A stretch of 64,000 nt of DNA from positions 218,548 to 282,547 of the forward strand of contig NZ_SMSJ01000004.1 in NCBI RefSeq assembly GCF_004355005.1. Direction: 5' to 3'. The position numbers were made by a program, and so were the translations under genes. How positions within the stretch are numbered: the stretch's first letter is position 1; every line of letters begins with the position of its first letter. A model generated the notes under the pieces. The model was not told where the DNA came from. It did no database searches and saw nothing but the letters and a program-made list of their open reading frames with translations. Positions 25,401-33,484 of this stretch are shown here, piece by piece. Origin of the DNA: Dankookia rubra (GTDB lineage Bacteria > Pseudomonadota > Alphaproteobacteria > Acetobacterales > Acetobacteraceae).

Positions 25401-26435
25401 ATGGCGGCTGAGGATGCCGGGCCGGATGGGTTGGAGGCATTGGGGGACGAGGCGCAGTTCCGCGCGCTCGCCGACCACGCGCCGGTGCTCATCTGGCGCG
25501 CCGACCTGTCGATGGGCTGCGACTTCTTCAACAAGCCCTGGCTGGAATTCACCGGCCGTTCGCTCGAGCAGGAGCTCGGCCTCGGCTGGTTCGATGGTGT
25601 CCATCCTGACGACCGCGACCGCTGCATGCAGACCTACACCGAGGCCTTCGCGGCCCGGCGGGCCTTTTCCATGGACTATCGCCTGCGCCGGCATGACGGC
25701 GCCTGGCGCTGGCTGCTGGACAAGGGCCAGCCCTTCGAGGTGGCCGGCCAGTTCGCCGGCTACATCGGCAGCTGCGTCGACTACACCGACACGCGCCAAG
25801 CGCTGGAGGACTTCCGCCTAGCGCTGGAGGAGCGGGAGAACCTGCTGTCCGAGCTGCACCACCGGGTGAAGAACAACGCTCAGGCCACGACCTCCTTCCT
25901 CAGCCTGCAGGCCAGCCGGGCGAGCGACCCTTCGGTCGCCGCGGCGCTGCGCGGGGCGGCAATGCGGGTGATGCTGGCGACCCTGGTGCAGGATCGCATG
26001 TTCCGCGTGGCGCCCGATGCCGGGGTCGATCTGGGGCCGGAGCTCGAGACCACCGCCCGCACCGCGCTGGAGGTCAATGGCAGGCCGGGCCTGACGCTCG
26101 AGCTGCACCTGGAGGATCAGTTGTCGCTGCCGGTGGCGCAGGCGACGCCGCTGGCGCTGATCGTCAGCGAGCTGGTGGTCAATGCCGCCCGGCACGCATT
26201 TCCCGGTGGCGGGCCAGGGACGGTCAGCCTGACGGTCCGCCGAGCCGGGCCAGGGCTCGGCGAGGTGGTGATTGCGGATGACGGCATCGGTTTGCCGGAG
26301 ATTCCCCGCCGGAACACGCCGCAGGGTTGCCTCGGCCTGCACCTGATCCCCCGGCTGGCGCGGCAGGCCCATGCGACGTTGAAGTTCGACGGCACCAATG
26401 GCGTCGAGGCCACCCTGCGTTTCGCCTGCAGATAG
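25401..26435 (+). CDS. PAS-domain sensor histidine kinase, HWE/HisKA_2 family
   Basis: This soluble kinase has 344 residues. ATG 25401 has GGGGAG ten bases upstream; GTG 25392 and GTG 25335 are alternatives. A PAS fold (LADHAPVLIWRADLS, FTGRSLEQELG, VHPDDRDR, RLRRHDGAWRWLLD) covers about residues 20-140. The H-box is ELHHRVKNNAQ with H154, and the ATPase N-box is LIVSELVVNAARHAFPGG, as in HWE/HisKA_2 kinases of the general stress response and light-sensing type. It lies between the exonuclease and helicase genes of the DNA-damage set, so a regulatory role there is suggested by position only. No response regulator is adjacent. Confidence 0.9.
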   Translation: MAAEDAGPDGLEALGDEAQFRALADHAPVLIWRADLSMGCDFFNKPWLEFTGRSLEQELGLGWFDGVHPDDRDRCMQTYTEAFAARRAFSMDYRLRRHDGAWRWLLDKGQPFEVAGQFAGYIGSCVDYTDTRQALEDFRLALEERENLLSELHHRVKNNAQATTSFLSLQASRASDPSVAAALRGAAMRVMLATLVQDRMFRVAPDAGVDLGPELETTARTALEVNGRPGLTLELHLEDQLSLPVAQATPLALIVSELVVNAARHAFPGGGPGTVSLTVRRAGPGLGEVVIADDGIGLPEIPRRNTPQGCLGLHLIPRLARQAHATLKFDGTNGVEATLRFACR

Positions 26436-26486
26436 GCAAAAGGGCCGCTTCACGCCGCGTGCCGGCGCCGCCATATTGCCGGCCGG

Positions 26487-29039
26487 ATGGGAACATTGCC
26501 GGAACCTTTTGCCGCCTGGTTCGCCGGGCGCGGCTGGACGCCCCGGGCGCACCAGATTGCCCTGTGGCGCGCGGCGGAGGCGGGGCGATCCGCCCTGCTG
26601 GTGGCCCCGACCGGCGGCGGCAAGACCCTGGCAGGGTTCCTGCCCAGCCTGATGGACTTGGCGGCGCGGCCGCGCCCTGGCCTGCATACCCTTTATGTCT
26701 CCCCGTTGAAGGCGCTGGCGGTCGACATCGCCCGCAACCTCATGGCCCCGGTCGATGATCTGTCGCTGCCCATCCGGATCGAGACCCGCACCGGCGACAC
26801 CCCGCAGAACCGGCGGACCAGGCAGCGGGAGGATCCGCCGAACATCCTGCTGACCACGCCGGAGAGCCTGCTGCTGCTGCTGGCGAACCCCGAGGCGAGC
26901 GAGTTTTTCGCCGGGCTCGGCGCGGTGGTGGTGGACGAGATCCACGCGCTGGCAGGCAGCAAGCGGGGCGACCAGCTGGCGCTCGGCCTGGCGCGGCTCG
27001 GGCGCTTGGCGCCGGCGGCGCGGCGGGTCGGGCTGTCCGCCACGGTGGCGCATCCGGAGCCGCTGCGCGCCTTCCTCTCGCCCAGCGGCGACCCCGCCGA
27101 TGTCCGGCTGGTGCAGGTCCGCGGCGGCGCCGCGCCGCAGCTGTCCGTGCAGCTGCCGGAGGGGCGGCTGCCCTGGGGCGGCCATATGGGCCTCGCCTCC
27201 GCCCCCGACATCTACCGCCGCATCCGCGAAGCTGAGGTCACCATCGTCTTCGTCAACACCCGCGCCCAGGCGGAGCTGGTCTTCCAGGCGCTGTGGCGGC
27301 TGAACGACGCGGTGCTGCCAATCGCCCTCCATCACGGCAGCCTGACCGTCGAGCAGCGCCGCAAGGTGGAAGCGGCGATGAGCGACGGGAAGCTGCGCGC
27401 GGTGGTCGCCACCGCGTCGCTCGACCTCGGCATCGACTGGGGCGCGGTGGACCAGGTGATCCAGGTCGGCGCACCGAAGGGCGTCGCCCGGCTGCTGCAG
27501 CGGGTCGGCCGCGCCAACCACCGGATGGACGAGCCCTCCCAGGCCGTGCTGGTGCCGGCCAACCGCTTCGAGGTGATCGAATGCACCGCGGCGATCCAGG
27601 CGGTGCGGCACGAGGAGCTGGACGGCGACCCGCCGCGGCCAGGCGGGCTCGACGTGCTGGCGCAGCACCTGCTGGCCATGGCCTGCGCCGGGCCCTTCCA
27701 CCCGGACGACCTCTTCGCCGAGGTCACCCGCGCCGCGCCCTATGCCGCGCTGACCCGCCGCGATTTCGACGACACGCTGCGCTTCGTCGAGGACGGCGGC
27801 TATGCGCTGCGCGTCTATGAGCGCTTCCGTAAGCTGTTCCGCGATGCGGAAGGCCTGGTGCATGTGCGGGACCAGCGCGTCGCGCGGCAGCTCAGGATGA
27901 ACCTCGGCACCATCGTCGAGACGCCGATGGTCAAGGTGCGCCTACGCGGCGGCCCGGTGCTGGGCGAGGTCGAGGAATGGTTCGTCTCGACCCTCGAGCC
28001 CGGCGACAACTTCATGTTCGCGGGGCAGGCGCTGCGCTTCGAGGCGCTGGACGCGATGAGCGCCGTCGTCTCGCGTGGCGGCGAGTGCGAGCTGCGCGTC
28101 CCGACCTATGCCGGCGCGCGCCTGCCGCTCTCCACCTGGCTGGCCGCCCGGGTGCGGGAGATCCTGCACGACCCGCGGAAATGGCGCCTGCTGCCCGACC
28201 CCGTGCGCGACTGGCTGCGGCTACAGCAGAAGCGCTCGGCGCTGCCCGATCGCGACGGGCTGCTGGTCGAGACATTCCCGCGCGGCGGCCGCTGGTTCAT
28301 GGTCGCCTATTGCTTCGAGGGGCGGCTCGCACACCAGACGCTGGGAATGCTGGTGACCAAGCGCATGGAGCGCATGGGCTATGCGCCGATCGGCTATCTG
28401 GCCACCGACTATGTCATCGCCACCTGGTCGGCCTTCGAGCCGGCCGAGGTGGAACCCCTGTTCGAGGAGGACATCCTCGGCGAGGACCTCGAGGAATGGA
28501 TGGCCGAGAGCTCCATGCTCCGCCGCACCTTCCGCAACATCGCCACCATTGCCGGGCTGATCGAGAAGAACCATCCCGGGCAGGAGAAATCCGGCCGCCA
28601 GATGACCATGAACTCCGACCTGATCTACGACGTGCTGCGCAAGCACGAACCCGACCACGTGCTGCTGCGCGCGACGCGGCAGGAGGCCGCGGGCGGCCTG
28701 ACCGACGTCGCCCGCATCGGCTTGGTTCTGGCCCGCGCGAAGGGCCGCATCCGCCATATGCGGCTCGACCGCGTCTCTCCCCTCGCGGTCCCGGCGCTGA
28801 TCGAGGAAGGCCGCGAATGGGTCGCCGGCGGCGCCGAGGATGCGCTGCTGGCCGAGGCGGCCGCGCTGGTGGACGACGTCACCGATGGCGACGAGGTCTT
28901 CGCCGGCCTGCTGGCCGATGTCACCGAGGGCGTGCGGGTGCGTGCCGGCGTGGTGGACAAGCCGCGCCACAAGCGCCCGGACAAGCCCCGCTACAACCGC
29001 TTCGTCCGCAGCGCCCCGAAGAGCGTGACTGGCGCATGA
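26487..29039 (+). CDS. Ligase-associated DNA damage response DEXH-box helicase (Lhr-like)
   Basis: This 850-residue superfamily 2 helicase has Walker A APTGGGKT (K46), DEIH at residues 150-153, SATVAHPEPL (motif III) and QRVGRANHR (motif VI). The Lhr-core winged-helix and C-terminal domains follow. It starts at ATG 26487, 51 bases after the sensor kinase stop. In known sets this helicase, the ligase, the exonuclease and PdeM are co-conserved. The stop overlaps the PdeM start (ATGA). Confidence 0.95.
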   Translation: MGTLPEPFAAWFAGRGWTPRAHQIALWRAAEAGRSALLVAPTGGGKTLAGFLPSLMDLAARPRPGLHTLYVSPLKALAVDIARNLMAPVDDLSLPIRIETRTGDTPQNRRTRQREDPPNILLTTPESLLLLLANPEASEFFAGLGAVVVDEIHALAGSKRGDQLALGLARLGRLAPAARRVGLSATVAHPEPLRAFLSPSGDPADVRLVQVRGGAAPQLSVQLPEGRLPWGGHMGLASAPDIYRRIREAEVTIVFVNTRAQAELVFQALWRLNDAVLPIALHHGSLTVEQRRKVEAAMSDGKLRAVVATASLDLGIDWGAVDQVIQVGAPKGVARLLQRVGRANHRMDEPSQAVLVPANRFEVIECTAAIQAVRHEELDGDPPRPGGLDVLAQHLLAMACAGPFHPDDLFAEVTRAAPYAALTRRDFDDTLRFVEDGGYALRVYERFRKLFRDAEGLVHVRDQRVARQLRMNLGTIVETPMVKVRLRGGPVLGEVEEWFVSTLEPGDNFMFAGQALRFEALDAMSAVVSRGGECELRVPTYAGARLPLSTWLAARVREILHDPRKWRLLPDPVRDWLRLQQKRSALPDRDGLLVETFPRGGRWFMVAYCFEGRLAHQTLGMLVTKRMERMGYAPIGYLATDYVIATWSAFEPAEVEPLFEEDILGEDLEEWMAESSMLRRTFRNIATIAGLIEKNHPGQEKSGRQMTMNSDLIYDVLRKHEPDHVLLRATRQEAAGGLTDVARIGLVLARAKGRIRHMRLDRVSPLAVPALIEEGREWVAGGAEDALLAEAAALVDDVTDGDEVFAGLLADVTEGVRVRAGVVDKPRHKRPDKPRYNRFVRSAPKSVTGA

Positions 29040-29761
29040 CCCCCGCCCCGCTGCACGTGGCCGGGGAGCGGCTGATGCTCGACCCCGCCGGGCTGCTCGC
29101 CTGGCCGGCGCGGAAGACCCTGGTGGTCGGCGACCTGCACCTGGAGAAGGGCAGCCACTTCGCCCAAGGCGGCCGCATGGTGCCGCCCTACGACACCCGG
29201 GAGACGCTGCACAAATTGCAACTGGCGCTGCGCCGCTGGCGGCCGGCCCGGCTGGTCGCGCTCGGCGACAGCTTCCACGATGCCGGCGGCTCCGGTCGCA
29301 TGGCGGCGGAGGATGCGGCGCTGCTGCACCGGCTGCTGGCGGGGATCGAGATGGTCTGGGTGCTCGGCAACCACGACCCCGTCCCGCCCACCGGCCTGCC
29401 CGGCACGGCGGTCGAGGAATTGCAGGACGGCAAGCTGGTCTTCCGGCACGAGGCGCGGCGCGGCCCGGTGAAGCCGACCGAGATCTCCGGCCATTTCCAT
29501 CCCAAGGCCACCATGCCGACCCGCTGCGGCGGCGTGACCCGGCCCTGCTTCATCGCCGATGCCTGGCGCGTCATGCTGCCGGCCTTCGGCGCCTATACCG
29601 GCGGGCTCGATGCCGGCGACCCGGCGATCGCCGGTCTCTTCCCGCGCGGGGCACGGGTGTTCCTGCTGGGCAGCGACCGCTGCTACAGCATGCCGGTCGC
29701 GCCGGGCCGGGCTAAGCGGCCGGCGGCGGGCAACGAGGCCGCGGGTACCGCCGCCGGGTGA
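29036..29761 (+). CDS. pdeM: Ligase-associated DNA damage response endonuclease PdeM
   Basis: This 241-residue calcineurin-like metallophosphoesterase has metal motifs VVGDLHLEKG, ALGDSFHD, VLGNHDP and SGHFHP in the correct order. ATG 29036 overlaps the helicase TGA. PdeM of related bacteria has Mn-dependent phosphodiesterase activity and belongs to the same repair set as the ligase, exonuclease and helicase. The C-terminal 20 residues are low-complexity. The downstream photolyase starts after 117 bases. Confidence 0.93.
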   Translation: MTPAPLHVAGERLMLDPAGLLAWPARKTLVVGDLHLEKGSHFAQGGRMVPPYDTRETLHKLQLALRRWRPARLVALGDSFHDAGGSGRMAAEDAALLHRLLAGIEMVWVLGNHDPVPPTGLPGTAVEELQDGKLVFRHEARRGPVKPTEISGHFHPKATMPTRCGGVTRPCFIADAWRVMLPAFGAYTGGLDAGDPAIAGLFPRGARVFLLGSDRCYSMPVAPGRAKRPAAGNEAAGTAAG

Positions 29762-29878
29762 CCGCAGGGCCGCGCCGGCCCATTCGGGTCGGCGCGACGC
29801 GGGACCCCTGCGGGGCAACCTGCCGCCGCACCGCCGGCGGAGTGTCGCGTTTCGCGCCGGGCACCCTACATAGGCGCG

Positions 29879-31360
29879 ATGGACAGCCCCGCCTTGCTCT
29901 GGTTCCGCCAGGACCTGCGCCTCGCCGACAACCCAGCGCTGCAGGCGGTCGCCGACCGGCCGTTGCTGCCGGTCTTTGTGCTGGACGATGCCGCGGCCGG
30001 GCGCTGGGCGCCGGGCGCTGCCTCCCGCTGGTGGCTGCGGCAATCGCTCGAGGCGCTGGGGCGCGACCTCGCCGCGCGCGGCACGCCGCTGCTGCTGGTG
30101 CGCGGCCGCGCCGAGATCGTCATCCCGGCGCTCGCCGCCGCGATCGGCGCGCCCGAGGTCTTGGCCGGGCGGCTCTACCAGCCCTGGGCGCGGGAGCGCG
30201 ACCGCCGGGTGGCCGAGGCGCTGGAAGTCGCCGGCCGCCGGCTGCGCCTCCTCACCTCCTCCCTGCTGCGGGACCCGGCCCGGGTGATGAGCGGCAGCGG
30301 CAGGCCCTATGCCGTCTACACGCCCTTCGCTAAGGCGGTGGCGGCGATGGGCGAGCCGGACTTCCCCATCCTGCCGCCGGCCCGGCTGCGCCCGGTCGCC
30401 GCGCCGCCGCCGGGAGATACGCTCGACAGCCTGGCGCTCTACCCGGTGGCCGGCGAGCCTGATTGGGCGGCGGATTTTCCGGCGCTCTGGACCCCGGGCG
30501 AGGCCGGCGCGCAGGCCCGCCTCGCCCGCTTTGTGGCCGGGCCGGTCAGCGGCTATGCGGCGCAGCGCAATGATCCCGGCACCGAGGGCACCTCCGGCCT
30601 CTCGCCGCACCTCCACTGGGGCGAACTCTCGCCGCGCCAGGTCTGGCACGCGGTGCGCCAGGCGCAGCCGGGCGAGCTTTCGCAGCCCTGGCCATTCCTG
30701 TCGGAGATCCTCTGGCGGGAATTCTCCTATCACCTGCTCTGGCACCGGCCGGAGATGCCCGACCGGGCGCTGCGCGAGCGTTTCGCCGGCTTTCCCTGGC
30801 AGCCGGATGCCGCCCTGCTGCGCGCTTGGCAGCGCGGGCGGACCGGCTACCCGATCGTCGATGCCGGCATGCGGCAGCTCTGGCATTACGGCTGGATGCA
30901 CAACCGGGTCCGCATGATCGCCGCATCCCTCCTAGTGAAGCACCTGCTGCAGCCTTGGCAGGCCGGCGCCGCCTGGTTCTGGGACACGCTGGTGGATGCC
31001 GACCTCGCTTCCAACAGCGCCTCCTGGCAATGGATCGCCGGCAGCGGCAGCGATGCGGCGCCCTATTTCCGCGTCTTCAACCCCGTGCTGCAGGGCGAGA
31101 AATTCGACCCGGCCGGCCGCTATGTCCGCCGCTTCGTGCCGGAACTCGCGGCGCTGCCGGGCAAGTGGCTGCACCAGCCCTGGAAGGCACCGGCCGAGGT
31201 GCTGCGCGGCGCCGGCGTCATCCTCGGCCGCGACTATCCGGGCCCTGTCATCGCCCATGCCGCGGGCCGCGCGCGGGCCCTCGCGGCCTTCGCCGCGCTC
31301 CGCGCCGGCGGCCACGGCCTGGGCGACACCACAGGGGACAGCATGGACCCCGCGGCATGA
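29879..31360 (+). CDS. phrB: Deoxyribodipyrimidine photo-lyase (class I CPD photolyase)
   Basis: This 493-residue light-dependent repair enzyme splits cyclobutane pyrimidine dimers. The N-terminal antenna-binding domain starts LLWFRQDLRLADNPAL. The FAD domain contains EGTSGLSPHLHWGELSPRQVW, EFSYHLLWHRP, TGYPIVDAGMRQLW and HNRVRMIAASLLVKHL, and the tryptophan-rich NSASWQWIAG stretch expected for electron transfer. Its stop overlaps the next gene (ATGA). It follows directly on the ligase-associated repair set, so this stretch is dense in DNA repair genes. Confidence 0.96.
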   Translation: MDSPALLWFRQDLRLADNPALQAVADRPLLPVFVLDDAAAGRWAPGAASRWWLRQSLEALGRDLAARGTPLLLVRGRAEIVIPALAAAIGAPEVLAGRLYQPWARERDRRVAEALEVAGRRLRLLTSSLLRDPARVMSGSGRPYAVYTPFAKAVAAMGEPDFPILPPARLRPVAAPPPGDTLDSLALYPVAGEPDWAADFPALWTPGEAGAQARLARFVAGPVSGYAAQRNDPGTEGTSGLSPHLHWGELSPRQVWHAVRQAQPGELSQPWPFLSEILWREFSYHLLWHRPEMPDRALRERFAGFPWQPDAALLRAWQRGRTGYPIVDAGMRQLWHYGWMHNRVRMIAASLLVKHLLQPWQAGAAWFWDTLVDADLASNSASWQWIAGSGSDAAPYFRVFNPVLQGEKFDPAGRYVRRFVPELAALPGKWLHQPWKAPAEVLRGAGVILGRDYPGPVIAHAAGRARALAAFAALRAGGHGLGDTTGDSMDPAA

Positions 31361-32088
31361 TCGATGCCGCCACCGCCGACCTGCGCCGGCGCGGCTTCGC
31401 CGGGCTGCGCGTGGTGGGCGACGTGCACGGCGACGCGGTGGGGTTCGCCCATGCCGTCGCGGGGGCGGAGGCGGCGCAGCTTTTCCTGCTGCAGCTCGGC
31501 GACCTGACCGACCATGGGCCGGACAGCCCGGCGGTGCTGCGGCTGACGTTCGGCCTGTTGGATACACGGCGCGGCCGTTTCCTGCTGGGCAACCACGACC
31601 ACAAGCTGCGCCGCGCCCTGCTGGGACAGCGGGTGCATTTCGCCGCCGAGGGCCTAGGGCGGACGCTGGCGCAGCTGCGGGACGCACCGGATGGCGAGGC
31701 GCTGGCGCAGCGCGCCATCGCCGAGATCGCCGTGGCGCCGGCCTGGCTCCGGCTGGGCGACTGGCTCTTCGTCCATGCCGGCTGGCATCCCGCCATGCTG
31801 GCCGGGCCCCCGCCGCACGATGCCGGGACCCGCAAGCCGGACCCGCTGCTGTCGCGCGCGATGTTTGGCCAGGTCACCGGCCGGCTGCAGGCGGACGGCT
31901 ATCCGGAACGGCTGGACACCTGGGTGGACCGGATTCCGGCCGGGATGGTGGTCTATTGCGGGCATGACCGGCGCTCGCCCGATGGCCGCCCTTTCGTGCT
32001 GGAGGGCGAGGGCGGCGGCCGCGCGATCTTCCTCGACACCGGCGCCGGCAAGGGCGGCCACCTGTCCTGGATCGATCTTCGCTTCTAG
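31357..32088 (+). CDS. Metallophosphoesterase (PrpE/serine-threonine phosphatase-like)
   Basis: This 243-residue calcineurin-like phosphoesterase has GDVHGDAVGF, LGDLTDHGPDS, LGNHDHKL, FVHAGWHP and YCGHDRRS, the full metal-ligand series of the PPP/PrpE branch. ATG 31357 overlaps the photolyase stop, so it is translationally coupled. Homologues remove phosphate from proteins or dinucleoside polyphosphates; which applies here cannot be told. The stop codon TAG merges into a dispersed repeat that begins at 32088. Confidence 0.88.
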   Translation: MIDAATADLRRRGFAGLRVVGDVHGDAVGFAHAVAGAEAAQLFLLQLGDLTDHGPDSPAVLRLTFGLLDTRRGRFLLGNHDHKLRRALLGQRVHFAAEGLGRTLAQLRDAPDGEALAQRAIAEIAVAPAWLRLGDWLFVHAGWHPAMLAGPPPHDAGTRKPDPLLSRAMFGQVTGRLQADGYPERLDTWVDRIPAGMVVYCGHDRRSPDGRPFVLEGEGGGRAIFLDTGAGKGGHLSWIDLRF

Positions 32089-32168
32089 AGCAGATGGCAG
32101 GTGGGCGTGACCGCCCGGGCGTCTGACTCTGCTCTGAAAACGAAGACCCATGGCGGTGCCGCGTTCAC
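32088..32168 (+). repeat. Dispersed structured intergenic repeat, copy A
   Basis: This 81-bp unit aligns without gaps to 62959-63039 at roughly 70% identity by eye. Outer arms AGCAGA and TCTGCT enclose the inner hairpin GGGCG-TGAC-CGCCC, and the tail contains GAAAACG, CCATGGC and GCGTTCA. It begins at the last base of the phosphoesterase stop codon. Confidence 0.7.
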
Positions 32169-32188
32169 ATTCGAACGCACACCGCCAT
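32151..32188. terminator. Long nested hairpin between convergent genes
   Basis: TGGCGGTG (32151-32158) pairs with CACCGCCA near 32180-32187, and inside it GCGTTC pairs with GAACGC around a short AT-rich loop. The hairpin lies between the convergent phosphoesterase and GNAT genes and could stop transcription from both sides. There is no U-run. Confidence 0.45.
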
Positions 32189-32195
32189 AGCCGCC

Positions 32196-32672
32196 TCAGC
32201 CGTCGCGGCGGATGATGAAGCCGTTCGCCACGCGCTCCATGCCGAGCTTCGGGTACCAGGTCATCGGATCCGGCGCCGAAAGCAGCAGCAGCATGCAGCC
32301 CGGCCCGATGATCCGCTTGGTTTCGGCGATCAGCGCGCGACCGACGCCCTTTCCCTGGAAGGCCGGATCGACGCAAAGGTCCGACAGGTAGCAGCCATAG
32401 GCGAAGTCGGTGAAGGACCGCGCCACCCCGGCCAGCCGGCCCGAAGCGTCCCGCGCGGTCACCACGAGGTTCGATCCGGCGACCATCGCGGCCATGCGCG
32501 CCGCGTCGTCCACCGGCCGCGCCAGGCCCGAAGCCCGCACCACGGCGGTGAATTCCGCTGGGTCGAGGCGGCCTTCCTCCCGCGCGAAGGCCATGCCGGC
32601 TGGCGGCACCGCCAGCGCCGCCCAGGCGGCGTGGCCGGCGAGGACCGCGGTCTCGTTCATGTCCCCCATCAT
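32196..32672 (-). CDS. GNAT family N-acetyltransferase
   Basis: This acetyltransferase has 158 residues if ATG 32672 is used, whose ATGA overlaps the creatininase stop; ATG 32660 would give 154. The GNAT core is visible: YLSDLCVDPAFQGKGVGRALI (motif A with the Q/RxxGxG/A acetyl-CoA pyrophosphate loop) followed by GCMLLLLSAPD and YPKLGMERV. The substrate is unknown. Coupling with a creatininase-family amidohydrolase suggests a shared small-molecule pathway, but this is only context. Confidence 0.88.
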   Translation of the reverse strand: MMGDMNETAVLAGHAAWAALAVPPAGMAFAREEGRLDPAEFTAVVRASGLARPVDDAARMAAMVAGSNLVVTARDASGRLAGVARSFTDFAYGCYLSDLCVDPAFQGKGVGRALIAETKRIIGPGCMLLLLSAPDPMTWYPKLGMERVANGFIIRRDG

Positions 32673-33433
32673 GCCCAGAGCGCCCGGTTCAGCAGCAGCC
32701 CGGCCAGCGCCTCGCCGATCGCCGCCAGCAGCGCTTCGCCCTTCTCGGTCGTTGCCGGGCGGGCGTCGCCTATGACGCCGGTTTTCGATATCGCGCGGAA
32801 GGACCGGCGCAGCGCAAGGCCGGGCGGCTGGCCCGCGACGCGGGTCGACATCGGCCCATGCGCCTCCGGCAGGCGGTCCATGCGCACGCTGTCGGGGCGC
32901 AGCGCGAGCATCATCGAGGTTTCGGCCTCGCAGGCATGCATCAGGCCGGGCTGCTTCTCGAGGATCGGCGCGATCACCTCGGGCACCATGTGCCAATAGG
33001 TGCCGGCGGCGACCTTGATGCCGAATTCGATGGTGAATTCGGAAGCCGCGACCATCACCGCCTCGCTGTTGCCGCCATGACCGTTGAGCAGCATCACGCG
33101 CCTGAAGCCGTTCCGCGCCGCCGACTTCACCACCCCGCGCAGGACGCCCGAGAAGCTTCCGAAGTCGAGCGTCACCGTGCCGCCGAACTCCATGTGGTGC
33201 TCGGCGAGGCCGGTCCAGACGCAGGGCGTGACCACCACCGGCGCGCCGGCGGCGGCGATGCCCGCCGCGGTGCGGGCGGCGACGCCGGTCGCCAGGATGA
33301 TGTCGACGCCGGTCGCCATGTGCGGCCCGTGCTGCTCCAGCGAGGCGACGGGGATGATCACCAGCGCGTCCTCCGCGGCGCGGGCGCGAAGCTCCTCGGC
33401 CGTCAGCCGCATCCATTCCGTCTCAATGGCCAT
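32669..33433 (-). CDS. Creatininase family amidohydrolase
   Basis: This 254-residue member of the creatininase family includes enzymes that open creatinine and hydrolyse formamides in cofactor biosynthesis. The metal-binding motifs are IPVASLEQHGPHMATGVD, TGLAEHHMEFGGTVTL, LLNGHGGNSEAV and the glutamate in ACEAETSMM. ATG 33433 is well placed and the stop overlaps the GNAT gene. The exact substrate cannot be assigned from sequence. Confidence 0.9.
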   Translation of the reverse strand: MAIETEWMRLTAEELRARAAEDALVIIPVASLEQHGPHMATGVDIILATGVAARTAAGIAAAGAPVVVTPCVWTGLAEHHMEFGGTVTLDFGSFSGVLRGVVKSAARNGFRRVMLLNGHGGNSEAVMVAASEFTIEFGIKVAAGTYWHMVPEVIAPILEKQPGLMHACEAETSMMLALRPDSVRMDRLPEAHGPMSTRVAGQPPGLALRRSFRAISKTGVIGDARPATTEKGEALLAAIGEALAGLLLNRALWA

Positions 33434-33484
33434 CGCCCGCTCTCCTCGCCGCTCGGCGCAGCCTGCCAGGAATCCGGGCGCCGG

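Noticed and set aside
25818-27863. 681-codon minus-strand frame opposite the kinase and helicase; similar long frames at 8914-10890, 46066-48681, 48685-50358 and 56480-58159
   Set aside because: All are GC-driven shadows of recognised genes with low-complexity translations and no ribosome sites.
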